Source: CBDFKV01 sp965249035 (GTDB taxonomy: Bacteria; Pseudomonadota; Gammaproteobacteria; Arenicellales; Poriferihabitantaceae). Taken from it: a stretch of 64,000 nucleotides of DNA. The first letter of the stretch is position 1; every line of letters begins with the position of its first letter. Shown here one piece after another: positions 8,964 through 18,508 of this stretch. A program made the position numbers and the translations under genes. Below the pieces are notes generated by a model, which did no database searches, was not told where the DNA came from, and was given only the letters and a program-made list of their open reading frames with translations. Where the stretch lies: assembly GCA_965249035.1 (NCBI GenBank), contig CBDFKV010000007.1, positions 186,001-250,000 on the forward strand. Reading direction: 5' to 3'.

Positions 8964-11126
8964 GTGTTGAATCCACTAATACCATTTCGTCTATTCATTG
9001 CTAGTTTAATGGGCGGCCTTTGTTTTGGGCTGACCGCTGCTGTCGCGCAAACCGATGAGTCCGTTGATGATTTCGCTGCTACTTTAGACTTAATCGTTGA
9101 ACAGGCTGAAATTGCCGATGCAACAACGGGCTCCTTTGATACTGACTTTGTCTACGGCAATTTGCTGGCTCAAAATACGAGCAACCCTCTGTCTGGCGAA
9201 GCTGCGGGTAGCCGTATGGTCGGTTCCGATGGGCAGAATTCAGTAGAGATGGACGACGATAACCAAGTCACTCTCAATTTTGAAGGTGCCGATATTTCCG
9301 CACTGATCAATTTGGTGGCCAAGGTTTCGGGGAAGAATTTTCTGGTTGATCCACGAGTAAACGGCAAAGTCACGCTGGTTTCAGGCAGCCCGGTGCCCGG
9401 TGAGGCGCTGTATGATATTTTCTTGTCGGTTTTGGCAATGTACAATTTTGCCGCAATCCCAGCGGGGAATGTGGTCAAAATTCTACCGGCAAATTTGGTC
9501 AAACAAAACCCAACTCCCACGTTTGTTAACGACGAAGTTCCCAACAACGAACAGGAAATCACTTACATCGTGACGCTGGAACACGCCTCGGTGAATGAGT
9601 TACTGCCTATCGTCAGACCCCTGTTGCCTCCGACCGCGCACATAGCGCCGCATGCGGGCAGCAATACGATCATCTTGACCGATCGAGCTAACAATATTCG
9701 CAGGATATTGGCTTTAATCCATCGCATGGATAAAGAGCAGGCATCGCAAGAAATCCATATCGTCTATCTTAAGCACGCCAACGCACAGAAACTTTCAGGG
9801 GTGATTTCTCAGCTGGCAGGCTCATTGAACTCTAATGATGCCGCGCAAGGTAAGCCCGTTCAACAAACCTTGGTTCAAGTCGATGAAGGCTTAAATGCGT
9901 TGATTCTTCGGACTAATCAAAAGGATTACCCCATTTTTCAAGCACTCATTGACCAACTGGATGTTGAGCGTCCGGAAAAGGGTAACGTACATGTCGAATA
10001 TCTAAAGTACGCGCAAGCGAAGGATATGGTCACGCTGCTGAATGGAATTGTTCAGGATAAGCAAGCCTCTGTACAAGATGGGGCGGCAGCACCGAGTACC
10101 AAGATTTCAATCCAAGCGGATGAAAGCACTAATTCCTTGGTGATTCGCGCCGAAGAAGATGACTATATGGATATTAAGGGCGTGATTGATCAGTTGGATG
10201 TACGCCGATCGCAGATTTTCTTGGAAGCAATAATCGCTGAAGTATCTGAAAGTGACGACTCAACCTTGGGAATTGATTGGCTGGGAACCCGTCGGAATGG
10301 AGACAATTCTGAAGTCTCGGCAGGGACTGCCAGCGCGCTTGAACGCGGTAATGGGTTTAGCTTAGGCTTTGTTAATAAGTATGTTCGAGACATAGCGGGC
10401 AATGTTGTGCCTGACTTATCCTTGGTGCTCAATGCGATTCGTAGCGACAGTAACTTTAACGTGATATCTACGCCAAACTTACTGACATTGGATAACGAAG
10501 CTGCCGAGATCGTGGTTGGGCAGGAAGTACCTTTTATAACCGGCAGATATACCAGTAATAACACGAGTACCAATACATCAACCAATACTGATGGCACCAC
10601 CACTACCGGAGTGGTCAATCCATTTCAGACGATCGAACGTAAAGAAGTTGGCCTGTCTTTAAAAATAACTCCGCAGATTAATGAAGGTGGCGCGATCCAC
10701 CTTGAGATAGAACAAGAGATATCTAATGTTTCATCGGCGCAGGTTGCGGGAATATCTGACGTGGTTACCGATAAACGAACGATCAGCGCCAAGGTATTGG
10801 TAGACGATATGCAAATCATTGTGTTGGGCGGGTTGATCCGCGATGACGTACAAGACACGTATAAACGAGTACCAATACTCGGGGATATTCCACTCTTGGG
10901 TCAGGCATTTCGTACTAAGACTAAAACCGCCCGTAAAACTAACTTGATGGTATTTCTGCGCCCAACGATTATTCGTACGGCCGAAGACTTAGACCGCCTA
11001 ACCCAAGATCGCTATGAATTCTTGAGAACTCAAGAAGAGGAAAGCTTGCCGGATACACGCAATATGATGGAAACCACGTTGCCTAGTTTGGCTCCCTACC
11101 AATGGCCAGAAGGTGGTAACCGCTAG
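8964..11126 (+). CDS. gspD: Type II secretion system secretin GspD
   Basis: Outer-membrane secretin ring of the type II secretion system. A signal peptide runs to about residue 28 (cleavage after TAAVA). The N0 domain begins near residue 95 (VTLNFEGADISALINLVAKV), then come N1-N3 repeats (NIRRILALIHRMD; LNALILRTNQKDYPIFQALI; VIRAEEDDYMDIKGVIDQLD) and the secretin domain (LEAIIAEVSE ... SLKITPQI ... VLGGLIRDD). A Thr/Asn-rich stretch near residues 530-550 is the usual variable loop. The start may be GTG 8964 or TTG 8967, both after AAGGA. No gspC precedes it. Confidence 0.96.
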   Translation: MLNPLIPFRLFIASLMGGLCFGLTAAVAQTDESVDDFAATLDLIVEQAEIADATTGSFDTDFVYGNLLAQNTSNPLSGEAAGSRMVGSDGQNSVEMDDDNQVTLNFEGADISALINLVAKVSGKNFLVDPRVNGKVTLVSGSPVPGEALYDIFLSVLAMYNFAAIPAGNVVKILPANLVKQNPTPTFVNDEVPNNEQEITYIVTLEHASVNELLPIVRPLLPPTAHIAPHAGSNTIILTDRANNIRRILALIHRMDKEQASQEIHIVYLKHANAQKLSGVISQLAGSLNSNDAAQGKPVQQTLVQVDEGLNALILRTNQKDYPIFQALIDQLDVERPEKGNVHVEYLKYAQAKDMVTLLNGIVQDKQASVQDGAAAPSTKISIQADESTNSLVIRAEEDDYMDIKGVIDQLDVRRSQIFLEAIIAEVSESDDSTLGIDWLGTRRNGDNSEVSAGTASALERGNGFSLGFVNKYVRDIAGNVVPDLSLVLNAIRSDSNFNVISTPNLLTLDNEAAEIVVGQEVPFITGRYTSNNTSTNTSTNTDGTTTTGVVNPFQTIERKEVGLSLKITPQINEGGAIHLEIEQEISNVSSAQVAGISDVVTDKRTISAKVLVDDMQIIVLGGLIRDDVQDTYKRVPILGDIPLLGQAFRTKTKTARKTNLMVFLRPTIIRTAEDLDRLTQDRYEFLRTQEEESLPDTRNMMETTLPSLAPYQWPEGGNR

Positions 11127-11152
11127 CGGCTCGGTAGCTAAGGGTAAACATA

Positions 11153-12745
11153 ATGCCAGATTCAGGCCAAACGCAACGCACCGAAAAAACGACAGCGGAT
11201 GTTGTAGCCGAAGAGCCATCTGTATCTGCGCTGGCGACCAATCATGACGGCGGCTGGAATGGTGAGATTTCGACTGAAGAGGCAGGTTTGCTGCCTTATA
11301 GCTATGCCAAAAGGAACAGCGTTGTCGCAGTCAACCGAGATTCTGCCGGAGTCCACTTTGTCAGCGTTGTACACCCGCCATTTGAAGTCTATGCAGAATT
11401 AAAGCGCCGCGTTCAAGCGCCTTTGATATTTCATAGCATAGAGGCATCCGAGTTCGACGACTTGCTGCGTAAGGTCCACGAGAAAGGAGATTCCGCGGCC
11501 ACCCAGATGGTCGATGACATCAGTGAAGAGCTGGATTTAAGCTTGCTGGTTGCCGAGGTGCCGACCAGCACTGATTTACTTGAGGCCAGTGATGATGCAC
11601 CCGTCGTTAGGCTAATTAACGCCTTATTGACGCAAGCTATTCGCGAAGAAGTTTCCGATATTCATTTGGAGGTGTTTGAAAAACGCTCCCTGGTGCGTTT
11701 TCGAGTGGATGGCGTTCTGAAAGATGTGGTTGAGCCCAAGCGAGCATTGCACAGTGCTTTGGTTTCTCGCTTAAAAGTGATGGCTTCATTAGATATCGCA
11801 GAAAAGCGATTGCCGCAAGACGGACGGATTTCGTTGCACGTTGGTGATCGCCCTGTTGACGTGCGTGTATCAAGCTTGCCCACCCAGTACGGTGAACGGA
11901 TGGTATTGCGATTGTTGGATAAACGCAGTGCACGCCTTCAGTTAAGTTCACTCGGTATGGATCATAATATTCATGCGCGGTTTGCCGATCTCATCAAAGC
12001 ACCACACGGCATCATTTTAGTGACCGGACCTACCGGCTCCGGTAAAACGACTACTCTGTACGCGGGTCTTGCCGAAATGGATCGTAAGCGGCTCAATATC
12101 ATGACCGTGGAAGATCCGATTGAATACGATTTGGACGGGATCGGCCAGACTCAGGTGCAGCCTAAAATTGGCATGAGTTTCGCCCGCGGCTTGCGGTCAA
12201 TTCTGCGCCAAGACCCCGATGTCGTACTGATTGGTGAAATTCGTGATTTGGAAACCGCTGAGATAGCGGTGCAAGCGAGCCTGACCGGCCACTTGGTATT
12301 ATCAACTTTGCATACCAATACTGCGGTGGGTGCGGTAACCCGGCTGGTAGATATGGGCGTAGAGAACTTTTTGATCGCGACCAGCTTGTTGGGGGTTTTG
12401 TCACAGCGGCTGGTGCGCACTTTGTGCGGCCATTGTAAAAAGCCAGTGGCGCCCACCGAACAACAGCGATTATTGCTTAACGATAATAATCCCGATTTGC
12501 AGATCTACGAGGCCATAGGGTGTTCGCGTTGCGATAACGTGGGTTATAAAGGGCGGCGCGGTATTTATGAGCTGGTCATCATCGATGAAGAAATTCGGCG
12601 GATGGTTCACGACCAGCAGAGTGAAGACGATATATTGCGGTATGTGCGTCAGTCGACCCCAAGCTTGACCAGCAACGGACTTGCTTTGGTGATTTCTGGT
12701 GAAACCTCACTGGATGAAATCGTGCGCGTAACGCGCGAACAATAA
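11153..12745 (+). CDS. gspE: Type II secretion ATPase GspE
   Basis: Cytoplasmic AAA-like ATPase that powers pseudopilus assembly. Residues 292-299 are the Walker A GPTGSGKT; the Asp box (VEDPIEYDLDGIGQTQV), Walker B (DPDVVLIGEIRD) and His box (GHLVLSTLHTN) follow. The zinc-binding tetracysteine loop typical of GspE is intact (Cys425, Cys428, Cys457, Cys460). The N-terminal 100 residues include the GspL-contacting domain, with a non-conserved leader of about 40 residues. It follows gspD by 26 bases with AAGGG upstream of the ATG. Confidence 0.96.
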   Translation: MPDSGQTQRTEKTTADVVAEEPSVSALATNHDGGWNGEISTEEAGLLPYSYAKRNSVVAVNRDSAGVHFVSVVHPPFEVYAELKRRVQAPLIFHSIEASEFDDLLRKVHEKGDSAATQMVDDISEELDLSLLVAEVPTSTDLLEASDDAPVVRLINALLTQAIREEVSDIHLEVFEKRSLVRFRVDGVLKDVVEPKRALHSALVSRLKVMASLDIAEKRLPQDGRISLHVGDRPVDVRVSSLPTQYGERMVLRLLDKRSARLQLSSLGMDHNIHARFADLIKAPHGIILVTGPTGSGKTTTLYAGLAEMDRKRLNIMTVEDPIEYDLDGIGQTQVQPKIGMSFARGLRSILRQDPDVVLIGEIRDLETAEIAVQASLTGHLVLSTLHTNTAVGAVTRLVDMGVENFLIATSLLGVLSQRLVRTLCGHCKKPVAPTEQQRLLLNDNNPDLQIYEAIGCSRCDNVGYKGRRGIYELVIIDEEIRRMVHDQQSEDDILRYVRQSTPSLTSNGLALVISGETSLDEIVRVTREQ

Positions 12746-12757
12746 GCTTAAAACTCC

Positions 12758-13987
12758 ATGGCGGCCTACGAATATCTTGCGCTGGACGATAAAGGGCGCC
12801 AACAAAAAGGCGTCGCGACGGCTGATAGCTCCAAGGCAGTCCGTCAGCAACTGCGCGAAAAAGGCTTGATTCCGCTAGAAATTAATTCAGTTGCCGCCAA
12901 TCGCAGCTATAAAGGCGATGCCGCAAGCGTTAAAAGCCGTGGTGGCCGACAAAAAATGAGCACGATGGAGTTGGCTGTCACCACGCGCCAATTTTCAACT
13001 TTATTGGGCTCTGGATTGCCGATTGAGCAATCCTTAACCGGGTTGGTTGAGCAAGCCGAGCGGCATAGCTTGAAATCGATATTAACCGGCGTTCGTGCCA
13101 CGGTTATGGAAGGCGGGTCTTTAGCCAGTGGGATGCGGGATTTTCCACGAGCATTTCCCGACATCTATGTCGCTTCGGTAGCTGCTGGTGAACAAACTGG
13201 CCATCTTGAAGGCGTGCTTGAGCGTTTGGCAGATTTCACTGAAACTCGTCAGGAACTTCAACAAAAAATTGGTACTGCCTTAGTCTATCCGGCTATATTG
13301 ACCTTAGTCGCCATCGCAATTGTAGTTGGCTTGATGGCCTACGTGGTGCCCAAAGTGGTGCGCGTATTTGAGGATACAGGGCAGGAGCTGCCTTTGTTGA
13401 CCCGTCTGTTGATTCAGCTCAGCGATATTATCGTAAAGTACGGTTGGTTGATCGGGCTGCTTATCGCCGCGGTCATCGCTGGTTGCATCATTGCCCTGCG
13501 TTATCGCGGCCCGCGCTATGCACTGCATCAGTTTTTATTGAAATTTCCGTTAAGCAAGCGCTTGACTCGCAGCTTGAATACAGCGCGGATGGCCCGCACC
13601 TTATCGATATTGATCGGCAGTGGTGTGCCGTTGCTGTCAGCGCTTAAAAGCAGCAGTGAGGTCGTAACTAACCTGGTCATGCGTGATGCGATGGAGCTTA
13701 CCGCAGAAGAGGTCGAGCAGGGCGCTAGCTTGAGTCGTTCATTAGGTCGGCGCAAGCTCTTTCCACCGCTATTGACACAGATGGTGGCTAGTGGTGAAAC
13801 CAGTGGTCAGCTAGATTTAATGCTGGAAAAATCGGCAACCTCGTTGGAACGTGAAGCGGAGTCACGAATTTCCGTGATGGTCAGTTTATTTGAGCCAGTG
13901 ATGATACTGGTCATGGGCGTGGTGGTATTGGTGATCGTGATGGCGATACTGATGCCTATTTTTGATTTAAACCAGTTGGTAGGTTAA
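12758..13987 (+). CDS. gspF: Type II secretion inner-membrane protein GspF
   Basis: Polytopic inner-membrane platform protein, 409 residues, with two repeated T2SSF cytoplasmic domains. It opens with MAAYEYLALDDKGRQQKGV, the GspF N-terminus. The first repeat is around FSTLLGSGLPIEQSLTGL, the second around LSILIGSGVPLLSALKS; membrane helices lie near residues 180-205, 225-245 and 375-400. It lies 12 bases after gspE in the same operon. Confidence 0.95.
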   Translation: MAAYEYLALDDKGRQQKGVATADSSKAVRQQLREKGLIPLEINSVAANRSYKGDAASVKSRGGRQKMSTMELAVTTRQFSTLLGSGLPIEQSLTGLVEQAERHSLKSILTGVRATVMEGGSLASGMRDFPRAFPDIYVASVAAGEQTGHLEGVLERLADFTETRQELQQKIGTALVYPAILTLVAIAIVVGLMAYVVPKVVRVFEDTGQELPLLTRLLIQLSDIIVKYGWLIGLLIAAVIAGCIIALRYRGPRYALHQFLLKFPLSKRLTRSLNTARMARTLSILIGSGVPLLSALKSSSEVVTNLVMRDAMELTAEEVEQGASLSRSLGRRKLFPPLLTQMVASGETSGQLDLMLEKSATSLEREAESRISVMVSLFEPVMILVMGVVVLVIVMAILMPIFDLNQLVG

Positions 13988-14007
13988 ACCGGACAGGACA
14001 AGATACA

Positions 14008-14463
14008 GTGACTAATAAGCAGCAGACGCAAACGCATTTGAAACCATTGACTCAACGTACAAAACGCCGTCAAGCAGGTTTTACCCTGATTGAAATTATG
14101 GTGGTGGTGGTCATTATCGGCATGCTGGCAACCATGATATTGCCACGGGTGCTTAATCGTCAGGATCAAGCCTTCGTGGCCAAGGCGAAAAGTGATATTC
14201 AAGCACTATCAACGGCGGTCAAGCTGTATAAATTGGATAACTTCAAATACCCTGATTCTTTGAGTCAATTGGTGTCGACAGGTGGTGGCAGTAGCGCTTA
14301 CCTTGATCGTTTGCCAAAGGACCCTTGGGGCAATGAATACCAATATACCAGCTCAGGGTCGCACCTGGATTTTGATTTATGGTCATTCGGTAATGACGGG
14401 TCGTCTGGTGGTGCCGGTGTGGGTCTTGATATTGGTAACTGGAATATGGATGAAATAAAGTAG
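14008..14463 (+). CDS. gspG: Major pseudopilin GspG
   Basis: Main subunit of the type II pseudopilus. The prepilin peptidase site is QAG/FTLIEIMVVVVIIG, with cleavage after Gly24, the conserved Glu5 of the mature protein (Glu29) and the hydrophobic N-terminal helix. The C-terminal part has the GspG signature LPKDPWGNEYQY and an Asp-rich calcium-binding loop. The GTG start gives a 24-residue leader, longer than most GspG leaders but basic as expected. Confidence 0.95.
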   Translation: MTNKQQTQTHLKPLTQRTKRRQAGFTLIEIMVVVVIIGMLATMILPRVLNRQDQAFVAKAKSDIQALSTAVKLYKLDNFKYPDSLSQLVSTGGGSSAYLDRLPKDPWGNEYQYTSSGSHLDFDLWSFGNDGSSGGAGVGLDIGNWNMDEIK

Positions 14464-14493
14464 CGCCATGATTCAACGTGCTGCAATGAGTGG

Positions 14494-15123
14494 ATGAAAA
14501 TTGGAGCGAATCTGCGGCTGGAACTGACTCAAAAAGGGTTTACCTTTGTTGAGATTATGCTGGTTGCGTTTCTGATTGGGCTGTCAGCAACTTTTGCCGT
14601 CATTAGCATAGGCAATCGTAGTGACGCTAAAATTACTCATATGGAAGCACGTCGGTTTGCAGCCTTGGTTAATCATGTTCAGGACGAAAGTATATTATCT
14701 GGCCAGCCGATGGGCATTGAACTATCGGCAAAAGACGGCAGCTACCGATTTTTTGTCTATAATGATGGTTGGCAGGCGGTCGAAGATGAATCCCTGCGCG
14801 AGCGTCAGTTGCCTGAAGGACTCAGTTTAAACGTAGAATACATTGAGACGGGAGCACCGGAAAAGCCTGACCGTGGGGCACACAAATTTACGCCGAAAGC
14901 AGTCCATGAGCTGTTAAATCGTAGCCTTTTTGACGAAGGTTCGAGCGAATTGAGTGACTCTGACGATACCAAGCACGCGCTATATGAGAAGGAAGACTTG
15001 ATTTTGGTTGAGCCAACTGGGTTGATGCGGGAATTCAGCGCGACCATAGCCGGTAAAGCGCGGCAATACGTGATTAAGCTCGACGAATACGGCAAAGCAA
15101 TTATCGAGGATGATGCGTCATGA
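14494..15123 (+). CDS. gspH: Minor pseudopilin GspH
   Basis: Minor pseudopilin with a short leader cut after Gly15 (KG/FTFVEIML) and Glu20 as the conserved Glu5. At 209 residues it is at the long end for GspH, with an acidic insert around residues 140-170 (SSELSDSDDTKHALYEKED region) in the C-terminal beta domain. Position between gspG and gspI supports the assignment, since sequence conservation is low outside the leader. Its TGA overlaps the ATG of gspI (ATGA). Confidence 0.88.
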   Translation: MKIGANLRLELTQKGFTFVEIMLVAFLIGLSATFAVISIGNRSDAKITHMEARRFAALVNHVQDESILSGQPMGIELSAKDGSYRFFVYNDGWQAVEDESLRERQLPEGLSLNVEYIETGAPEKPDRGAHKFTPKAVHELLNRSLFDEGSSELSDSDDTKHALYEKEDLILVEPTGLMREFSATIAGKARQYVIKLDEYGKAIIEDDAS

Positions 15124-15497
15124 GCGCTAAACGGACTCAATTGGGCTTTACTTTGCTTGAGATTTTGATTGCCTTATCGATTGCCGCGGTGGGTTTTGGT
15201 GCGGTATCGCGCTCTTTGTATCAAAATATTCACGTTGCTGAGCGCCTGTCCAACAAGCTGGTCGCCACTTGGATTGCCAGCAACACGCTGGCTGAAATGC
15301 ATATCGCACGCCAATATCAGTTGTCTGGCGGTTTTAATAATGACCGCGAAATGGGTGGCCAACGTTGGCGGGTAGAATCAGATTACAGCACAACGGGTGA
15401 TACTGAGGTGGTTCGGGTGGACGTCAATGTGTACCCTGAAAACGAACCCGGGCAAGTTGCCGCCCACTTGTTTGGTTATGTTGCGCAGCCGAACTGA
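15120..15497 (+). CDS. gspI: Minor pseudopilin GspI
   Basis: A 125-residue minor pseudopilin, part of the GspI-J-K tip complex. The leader is cut after Gly9 (LG/FTLLEILIALSI), and Glu14 is the Glu5 equivalent. The sequence VATWIASNTLAEMH is the conserved GspI block (A-x-W-I-A-x-N-x-L). It overlaps gspH by four bases. Confidence 0.93.
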   Translation: MSAKRTQLGFTLLEILIALSIAAVGFGAVSRSLYQNIHVAERLSNKLVATWIASNTLAEMHIARQYQLSGGFNNDREMGGQRWRVESDYSTTGDTEVVRVDVNVYPENEPGQVAAHLFGYVAQPN

Positions 15498-15498
15498 G

Positions 15499-16104
15499 AT
15501 GATTAGCGTGCGCTCGATCTCTAGGCAGTCGGGCTTTACCCTGATTGAGATCCTCGTGGCGATGTCGATTTTTGCGGTGATCGCTGCCATGTCCTACACG
15601 ACCATGAGTACTTATGTGGATCATCGTGAGCGTTTGGCCGAACACTATACTAAGCTTCAAAACCTGCAGCGGTTGTTCATCTTGATTGAACGGGATTTGC
15701 GATTTGTCATCAGCCGGCCAGTGCGTAACGAGAGCGGTGATGAAGAAGAAGCTATTTTGGTCGGTAAAGGGGGTGAATTGATTCGCCTGACCTTGGCTTT
15801 GCCCGATGTGCAATCACCCACCGGAACAACATTGGCGAGGGTGGCTTGGCGTTTGGATGGCGATGAATTAACCCGTGTGGTTTGGGAGGTGCTCGATCGC
15901 GATTCAGGCTCCGAATCGAGTGAAAAAATCATTGAAACCGGGGTTGAGGAGGTCGAACTTCAGTATTACTGGTATACTCCGTCGGGCACGGTCAATACCG
16001 CAAAAGCAGAGTCTACCAATAGCATTCCCGATGGCATGGAGCTGGTATTGACGTTGGAGAATGGAGTGAGTTATCGGCGCGTTTTTGAGATGGTCCGTAG
16101 TTGA
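15499..16104 (+). CDS. gspJ: Minor pseudopilin GspJ
   Basis: A 201-residue minor pseudopilin, with cleavage after Gly12 (SG/FTLIEILVAMSIFA) and Glu17 as Glu5. The block LQNLQRLFILIERDLRF is typical of GspJ. The open frame extends 102 bases further upstream, but that part lies inside gspI; the ATG at 15499, one base after the gspI stop, puts the prepilin motif at the correct place. Its TGA overlaps the ATG of gspK. Confidence 0.93.
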   Translation: MISVRSISRQSGFTLIEILVAMSIFAVIAAMSYTTMSTYVDHRERLAEHYTKLQNLQRLFILIERDLRFVISRPVRNESGDEEEAILVGKGGELIRLTLALPDVQSPTGTTLARVAWRLDGDELTRVVWEVLDRDSGSESSEKIIETGVEEVELQYYWYTPSGTVNTAKAESTNSIPDGMELVLTLENGVSYRRVFEMVRS

Positions 16105-17255
16105 TGCGTAACCCGCGGACAGACTTGAAGTTGCAGACCGGTGCTGCCTTATTAACCGTACTGTTCATGTTGGCTATCCTGGCAACCTTTGCTGCTTATA
16201 CGCTTGAAGACGAAAATTTGGCGATTCGACGTTTGAGTAATCAGCGTGAGTACGAGCAAAGCTTGCAGGTGGCGATTGGGGGTGAACTGCTGGCCCTGAA
16301 AGAGCTTGAGCGTGATGCGATTGTTAACTACGATAGCCTAGACGAACCATGGGCAACGACTGACTTTGCTGGGACGGTAGAAGATGGTGGATTTGTCACA
16401 ACGGTCGAAGATGAAAGTGGGAAATTTAATCTTAATAATTTAAAGCGTCCTAAAAATATTTCGCCTACACCTACAACGGCATCTACAACGCCACCTCCTC
16501 CCTGTGTGCTTAATAATACAAACCCATCTCCGGCTAGTCCAGCTTGTAACCCCTGGTACGAAATGTTCTATCAGCTCTTGCAGCAGCAAGGATTTCCATC
16601 GGATTTCTCACTAGAGTTGGCAGATGCGGTGGTTGATTGGGTCGATACTGATAACAAACCGACGGGTAAAAAGGGCTTTGAGGATGACTATTATCAAGGC
16701 TACGGACAGCCCTATCGCACCGCCAACCGGGCTATGGTATCGATTGCAGAATTATCACTGATAGCGGGTTTTAATACCTTACCGTCACCACTGCTTGAAG
16801 GCCTAACAAAACTGTTAACGGCATTACCTGTAGATAGTAATAGTCCGCCCACTGCCACTAAAATTAATGTCAATACGGCACCGATAGAAGTATTGAAGGC
16901 GCTATATAGCACGCCACCAAGCAATACCTCTGTATGGGCTACTATTGCTCAAGGCCGAATAAGCACCCCGTACCAAAACGCGTCGAATTTAAATCAATTT
17001 CATAATCTGTTACAAAACGCGGGAGCAGTGAGCACTATAAACCCCACTCAATTACTAGATACCAAAAGCGGCTACTTCAAGACCCGCAGCTGTGCACACT
17101 ATGGCCGCATTAGTACGACGCTGGATAGCCAAATGAAGCGGACACCCAAAAACGGAAGAAATGAAGTCCTCATTTGGGGGCGCCAAAGGGTGTATCAAAC
17201 ATGTGGCAAGCCAAAGGATAAAGATGAACAAGAAGCCACTGATGAAGAGGGCTAG
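16104..17255 (+). CDS. gspK: Minor pseudopilin GspK
   Basis: Large minor pseudopilin that caps the pseudopilus, 383 residues. The leader ends at Gly13 (QTG/AALLTVLFMLAILA); the residue at mature position 5 is not Glu, as is usual for GspK. DEDSGKFNLNNL-like and ADAVVDWVDTDN segments and the late INVNTAPIEVLKALY helix-hairpin-helix are GspK marks. A Pro/Thr-rich stretch (residues about 115-135) is a low-complexity insert. I chose the ATG at 16104 (TGATG junction) rather than a TTG one codon before. Confidence 0.92.
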   Translation: MRNPRTDLKLQTGAALLTVLFMLAILATFAAYTLEDENLAIRRLSNQREYEQSLQVAIGGELLALKELERDAIVNYDSLDEPWATTDFAGTVEDGGFVTTVEDESGKFNLNNLKRPKNISPTPTTASTTPPPPCVLNNTNPSPASPACNPWYEMFYQLLQQQGFPSDFSLELADAVVDWVDTDNKPTGKKGFEDDYYQGYGQPYRTANRAMVSIAELSLIAGFNTLPSPLLEGLTKLLTALPVDSNSPPTATKINVNTAPIEVLKALYSTPPSNTSVWATIAQGRISTPYQNASNLNQFHNLLQNAGAVSTINPTQLLDTKSGYFKTRSCAHYGRISTTLDSQMKRTPKNGRNEVLIWGRQRVYQTCGKPKDKDEQEATDEEG

Positions 17256-17317
17256 TAGCGTCTTAGGCGGCGAGTTGACGCTACCGAAGGTAGGCCAAAC
17301 CGTTTAGAATAGAGCGC

Positions 17318-18508
17318 ATGAAATTACTGGTCACATTAGAAAAACCCTATCGCTGGGTCAAACTGAATAACAAAGGATTGGTTGTTGATCGCGGCCGATT
17401 CAATATCGATGTTGACTTGGCCGTGATGATTCCCAAAGACGTGACGTCGATTATCGGCGTGGCACCCGCAGAAGCGGTCACCATACATTCGGTAGATATT
17501 CCGACTAAGCGCCGTGCTAGCATGGAGTTGGCGGTACCATATGCACTGGAAGAAGAATTAAGTGAAGAAATAGAACACCTGCACTTTGCGATTCAGTCCT
17601 GGGTGCCGGGCGATAGTGCCAAGGTCGCGGTGATCAATAAATCTTTAGTTGAAGGTTGGATTGAAGAATTTGAATCAGCCCAACTCAAAGTGGATGCGAT
17701 TGTGCCTGAGCAAAGTTTATTGCCGCGACACGCAGATGCGGATGTCACCATTGCGCGCACCGCGGATGATCGGCTTTTGATCCGTCAAAACAACGATAAC
17801 GCTTTAGCAGTAGACAATACGGCCTTTGACTACTGGTGGTCGTCGCTCAAAGACAAACAATCACGGATTGTCGTTAACGACAAGGCCATGGCGCGAGCGC
17901 TGATTGATGCAGGTGGCGAAAACGTTAGTTTTTGGGATATCGGCGAGCATTTTGATGCGTGGCTGGAATCTCGGGATAACAGCCACCTGATGCAGGCGTC
18001 CTTATTGCAGGGGGCGCTTGAGCCTGAGCATTTAAAGCCGACCTCATTGGGGCTGATGCTCGCCTCCGCGATCGCAGCCTTGGCATTTTTGGTGCTGGCG
18101 GCGGCGGATTGGTGGGAACTTAAGCGCTTAGAGACGGCTGTGGCTGCTAATCAACAAGAGTTGCAGCAACTCTTTGAACAAACCTTCCCCGATCAAGAAT
18201 ATCTGGATGCACCTCGCCAGCAAGTAGCGAGTTTGTTATCGCTGAATGCTGAGGGTGATCACAACTATGTGTTTCAATATATGCTTGATATTGCAGCTAA
18301 AACGATGCCGAAGTACGATGCGGATTTCGATGAAGTCAACTATAAAAATGAAGGCTTACAAGTTGGGGTGACGGTTCCGAATTTTTCGGTTCTGGATGAA
18401 ATTACCAATGAGATTGAGCAAGAACCAGGCGTTAGCGCTATTTTGATCTCATCAGGGGCCAATGACGATAAGGTCACTGGTCAAATTAAAATTGTGAGGG
18501 AGCGCTGA
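17318..18508 (+). CDS. gspL: Type II secretion protein GspL
   Basis: Inner-membrane protein that links GspE to the periplasmic part of the machine. The N-terminal cytoplasmic actin-like domain (VPYALEEELSEEIEHLHFA is the conserved GspL block) is followed by one membrane helix near residues 245-262 (LMLASAIAALAFLVLAA) and a periplasmic ferredoxin-like domain. It lies 62 bases after gspK, the largest gap inside the cluster, and its TGA overlaps the ATG of gspM. Confidence 0.92.
   Translation: MKLLVTLEKPYRWVKLNNKGLVVDRGRFNIDVDLAVMIPKDVTSIIGVAPAEAVTIHSVDIPTKRRASMELAVPYALEEELSEEIEHLHFAIQSWVPGDSAKVAVINKSLVEGWIEEFESAQLKVDAIVPEQSLLPRHADADVTIARTADDRLLIRQNNDNALAVDNTAFDYWWSSLKDKQSRIVVNDKAMARALIDAGGENVSFWDIGEHFDAWLESRDNSHLMQASLLQGALEPEHLKPTSLGLMLASAIAALAFLVLAAADWWELKRLETAVAANQQELQQLFEQTFPDQEYLDAPRQQVASLLSLNAEGDHNYVFQYMLDIAAKTMPKYDADFDEVNYKNEGLQVGVTVPNFSVLDEITNEIEQEPGVSAILISSGANDDKVTGQIKIVRER

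Noticed and set aside
15397..15498. Longer N-terminus for GspJ
   Set aside because: These bases code for the end of gspI in another frame, and the prepilin leader would be 46 residues long.
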